Shown in pieces: positions 61,618 through 64,000 of a stretch of DNA of 64,000 bases. The stretch comes from Arthrobacter sp. TMP15 (GTDB lineage: Bacteria > Actinomycetota > Actinomycetes > Actinomycetales > Micrococcaceae): NCBI RefSeq assembly GCF_039529835.1, contig NZ_CP154262.1:2170001-2234000 (forward strand), read 5' to 3'. Below the pieces are notes generated by a model. The model saw only the letters and a program-made list of their open reading frames with translations, did not search any database and had not been told where the DNA came from. Each line of letters opens with the position of its first letter. Within the stretch, counting starts at the first letter, position 1. A program made the position numbers and the translations under genes.

Positions 61618-62736
61618 TCACGCACCTTTTTCACTTCGCTCCGGAGGCAGAAGTCGGCTACTCAGGGCAGCAAGTATGCGTTGCAGATCAAGTGCTACCG
61701 CTACTCCTGGAGACATGGAAAGCTGATCGTACTTTTCTTCGGCACTTACGGCGTCGGTGAGGACAGCCACGCTTTGCCGTGCACTCTCTATAGCGTGCGC
61801 GCAGTCTCTTTCCTCATCCCATGCGCGGAGCACCTCTGCTGTGGACTGTAAACAGTCACTTAAGGGTTGGCGCAATTCATCCTTCAGGGCTAGGTCCAAT
61901 GACCCCTCCCAAATGGCTGCCACCAGGACTTCGGAAAGATCCCGGATATGAAAAGTGATGACCTCTAGAACGGTCAGATCTTCGAACCCTTCACTGACTA
62001 TGTGATGGCGAGACTTCAGAAAGCCGCGGGGGTTGGCCCGGTGACTCTCCTTGGCTTCATGAACCGCTCCCCGGATCTGGGCAACCGAGTCGTCTAAAAC
62101 GTGGCGACGGGCTGCCCACGCCTCATGTTCCGGCGGCCAGGCCTCCACCAGTGCTTTCGCCACATCCTCAAGCTGTTCGATAAGTACAAAGCGTCCACGG
62201 GAAATCCGTGCCCGGGCGGCGTCCAATGACAACGGCGGGAAAAGTGTCACGTTGACAGTCAAGCCGACCGCTACGCCCATCGCCATCTGGACGGCGTACC
62301 CGATGGAGAACGCATCAACACCCTTGGGCCCGTCTATAAGCAACACAAGAAGTGTTGCCACCGGAACATAGTCGCGCCCAGCACCCAGACGTGGCACGCC
62401 CGCCAGTAACACCCCCAGCCCAACGGCAACAGAAATGGTAATGATGTTGGGATCGCCCAACAGCAGCACTATCGCCGCCAATGAGATCCCCAACACCAAA
62501 CCGGTCAGTGTTTGAAAGCCAGTGCGCACTGACCCCATGAAGGTGGGGTACATGCTTACCAAAGCTCCTAGAGGGGCGTAGTAAGGAAACTCTTGCGTGA
62601 CACCGGGCATGTGGGGCGCCAAGAACCAGGCGATGCCAACGGCAAGGGCGGTTTTGGCGGCCAGCAACACGCGCCGACCGCTCACTGTGGCTGCGGCCCA
62701 TACTTTCAGGGTTTGCAATGAGATCTTTCCACTCAT
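61618..62736 (-). CDS. FUSC/aromatic acid exporter family membrane protein
   Basis: A 372-residue protein with about six helices in the first 180 residues (VLLAAKTALAVGIAWFLAPH, APLGALVSMYPTFMGSVRTGFQTLTGLVLG and others), then a soluble helical domain. This is half of the duplicated layout of FUSC/ArAE efflux proteins and may dimerise. Substrate unknown. Convergent with treZ, 25 bp between stops. Confidence 0.82.
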   Translation of the reverse strand: MSGKISLQTLKVWAAATVSGRRVLLAAKTALAVGIAWFLAPHMPGVTQEFPYYAPLGALVSMYPTFMGSVRTGFQTLTGLVLGISLAAIVLLLGDPNIITISVAVGLGVLLAGVPRLGAGRDYVPVATLLVLLIDGPKGVDAFSIGYAVQMAMGVAVGLTVNVTLFPPLSLDAARARISRGRFVLIEQLEDVAKALVEAWPPEHEAWAARRHVLDDSVAQIRGAVHEAKESHRANPRGFLKSRHHIVSEGFEDLTVLEVITFHIRDLSEVLVAAIWEGSLDLALKDELRQPLSDCLQSTAEVLRAWDEERDCAHAIESARQSVAVLTDAVSAEEKYDQLSMSPGVAVALDLQRILAALSSRLLPPERSEKGA

Positions 62737-62794
62737 GGTGTAGTTCAGAGCAAGCTAATAACGTATTGCTCGCACTTTTTTAGTGCAGTCAGAG

Positions 62795-63052
62795 CTACAG
62801 ATCGGTGTCGCGAGTGTTCTCTGTGCGTTCCACGAGAGCTTGACCGTCGGGTTGGCCCACCACTGTGCGGCGGGTTGAGGTTGACTGACGCCGACGGAAC
62901 ATAAAGACCAAGCCCAGCACAAAAACAACCGCACCGGCGATCATCATGATGTTGCCAACCAACATCAGGTCAATCCAAGCCACCTCGATGTTCAAGGCAA
63001 ATCGTAAAATAGCACCAACAACGAACAGGAAGATTCCAGAACCAATACTCAT
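62795..63052 (-). CDS. DUF6458 small membrane protein
   Basis: An 85-residue protein. IGSGIFLFVVGAILRFALNI, VAWIDLMLVGNIMMIAGAVVFVLGL and a basic MFRRRQSTSTRR tail fit DUF6458, a two-helix family of actinobacteria. The tail is hydrophilic and probably cytoplasmic. No known function. It lies 58 bp upstream of the FUSC gene on the same strand. Confidence 0.85.
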   Translation of the reverse strand: MSIGSGIFLFVVGAILRFALNIEVAWIDLMLVGNIMMIAGAVVFVLGLVFMFRRRQSTSTRRTVVGQPDGQALVERTENTRDTDL

Positions 63053-63211
63053 GAGAATTACCTTTTCTTTCAGTAGATTGTCACAACGATCAGTGCGGGG
63101 ACATAAAAATGCGCAACCGCGGCGCTTCAGTACTCCAATAATGCTACAACCAGCTCAATGCATCTGGTGTGACTTGGGGTACTTCCAGCGTGTTTTAGAT
63201 AGTGTGAAGCT

Positions 63212-63745
63212 ATGGAGAGTATCAAAATATACACGATCGGGCATTCCACCCACCCCATCGATGAATTTATTGCCATGCTGCATGCTCACGGCGTCAAAAA
63301 GTTGGTGGATGTCAGAACAATTCCCAAATCTGGACACAATCCACAGTTCATGGCGGATGCTTTGGCCACGAGTCTGCGGGCTGAGGGCATTACCTACAGG
63401 AGAGCGAAAGCTCTCGGAGGTTTACGTCACGTTCGCAAGGACAGCCCCAACAGTGGGTGGCGTAACAAATCATTTCAGGGTTACGCCGATTACATGCAAA
63501 CTCCTGATTTCACTGAAGCGTTGGAGGACTTACTGGATCGTTCGCAGCACAGTGATGTGGTTATCATGTGTGCTGAGGCAGTGCCATGGCGGTGTCACCG
63601 ATCCATGATCGGTGATGCGCTGGTGGTCCGCGGTGTCACCGTTCTTGACATCATGACTGAGAAGAAAGCCACAGAGCACGTTCTCCATTCCTTCGCTCGC
63701 GTTGATGGCACCAGCATCACGTATCCACCTGAGACTGCCGGCTGA
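63212..63745 (+). CDS. DUF488 family protein
   Basis: A 177-residue soluble protein: IYTIGHSTHPIDEFIAML, VDVRTIPKSGHNPQF, LGGLRHVR, then VVIMCAEAVPWRCHRSMIGDALVVRGV. The CAE..PWRCHR motif with two Cys and a His is the DUF488 hallmark, possibly a metal or nucleic-acid site. Function unknown. Single gene. Confidence 0.93.
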   Translation: MESIKIYTIGHSTHPIDEFIAMLHAHGVKKLVDVRTIPKSGHNPQFMADALATSLRAEGITYRRAKALGGLRHVRKDSPNSGWRNKSFQGYADYMQTPDFTEALEDLLDRSQHSDVVIMCAEAVPWRCHRSMIGDALVVRGVTVLDIMTEKKATEHVLHSFARVDGTSITYPPETAG

Positions 63746-63815
63746 TTCTCAACGCTTTTGCTCATATGCCCGCGTACTGGCAGTTGCAAGCCCACTCGTG
63801 TGGAACAGTAGTGTC

Positions 63816-64000
63816 ATGGCTCCCAGACCTTCACAGCACCAGCTAAGCAGCGAGGATCGCATGCATCACCTTCCTGCCGCAAAACCCCCGGCCAGTGCTT
63901 TGCTTGGTCCTGTCATGCACGTTGTCGACATGGTCCATGGTGTGCGCTCGCGTCTGGCCCAGGTTAAAGGCTTCACTCCCACCATTCTGGCCTATCCAGG
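63816..64000 (+). CDS. App1/DUF2183-like protein, 5' part only
   Basis: An open frame from the ATG at 63816 runs off the window (61 complete codons). The readable end, MVHGVRSRLAQVKGFTPTILAYP, resembles the N-terminal segment of DUF2183 (App1-type phosphatase) proteins of actinobacteria, which have a VHGxRxR and an RGW.P.I..Y.GYG pattern. The catalytic DxDxT site would lie beyond the window. An ATG at 63861 could be the real start. Confidence 0.5.
   Translation, partial: MAPRPSQHQLSSEDRMHHLPAAKPPASALLGPVMHVVDMVHGVRSRLAQVKGFTPTILAYP

Overview
The window looks like a chromosome segment from a moderate-GC actinobacterium, most likely Arthrobacter or a close relative in the Micrococcaceae. This rests on the GlgX-TreY-TreZ trehalose operon, a class II HelD helicase, DUF6458 and DUF2945 stress proteins, a PaaX-type regulator, frequent GTG/TTG starts and some probably leaderless genes. 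No rRNA, intact tRNA or CRISPR array was seen. The genus is an inference from gene content, not from a marker gene.

1-8.95 kb: the right part of an integrated island. It opens with the C-terminal end of a tyrosine integrase and closes at a tRNA 3'-end remnant (T-arm plus acceptor strand) followed by the old tRNA terminator hairpin. Cargo: a small lipoprotein, an AT-rich membrane protein bracketed by inverted ISAs1-type transposase remnants, a P-loop ATPase broken by an 8-bp tandem duplication, and a 1175-residue nuclease-like/STAND ATPase with a long helical C-terminus that resembles an antiphage sensor. 9.35-10.56 kb is an IS30-family element with recognisable terminal inverted repeats.

10.6-18.4 kb: ordinary accessory genes (P-loop kinase, LysE exporter, divergent TetR/VOC pair with a palindromic operator, ASCH protein, S51 peptidase, GNAT, an ECF sigma factor without an anti-sigma gene, DUF2975 plus Xre regulator). 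18.5-22.35 kb: tryptophan to anthranilate (tryptophan 2,3-dioxygenase, kynureninase, PaaX-type regulator, and a convergent formamidase-like hydrolase).

22.5-27.75 kb: a fluoride-response locus. Two fluoride (crcB-motif) riboswitches face each other. One precedes an MFS transporter. The other precedes a tightly overlapping operon of phosphoglycerate mutase, enolase, UspA and two CrcB/Fluc channels, which pairs fluoride export with extra copies of the fluoride-sensitive glycolytic step.

28.4-31.05 kb: a small membrane protein and a HelD-type RNA polymerase-associated helicase. 31.06-45.3 kb: a divergent catabolic locus. On the minus strand are an amino-acid ABC importer, a mu-crystallin/ornithine-cyclodeaminase-like ketimine reductase and an SDR. 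On the plus strand are a GntR regulator, a FAD amine oxidase, a 2-oxoadipate dioxygenase/decarboxylase (HglS type), an ALDH7-like semialdehyde dehydrogenase, a Glu/Leu/Phe/Val-type dehydrogenase and a D-2-hydroxyglutarate dehydrogenase/Fe-S fusion. Read together these give a pipecolate (D-lysine) to 2-oxoglutarate route in which an amino-acid dehydrogenase may replace the usual aminotransferase.

45.3-55 kb: LapA-like and DUF2254 membrane proteins, a DUF2945 protein, a three-gene PLP/FAD/PLP cluster of Y4yA type (unknown small molecule), then a run of small stress-type proteins (CsbD, DUF892, acidic or proline-rich small ORFs). 55.2-61.6 kb: glgX-treY-treZ, making trehalose from glycogen. The window ends with a FUSC transporter, DUF6458, DUF488 and the first 61 codons of an App1/DUF2183-like gene.
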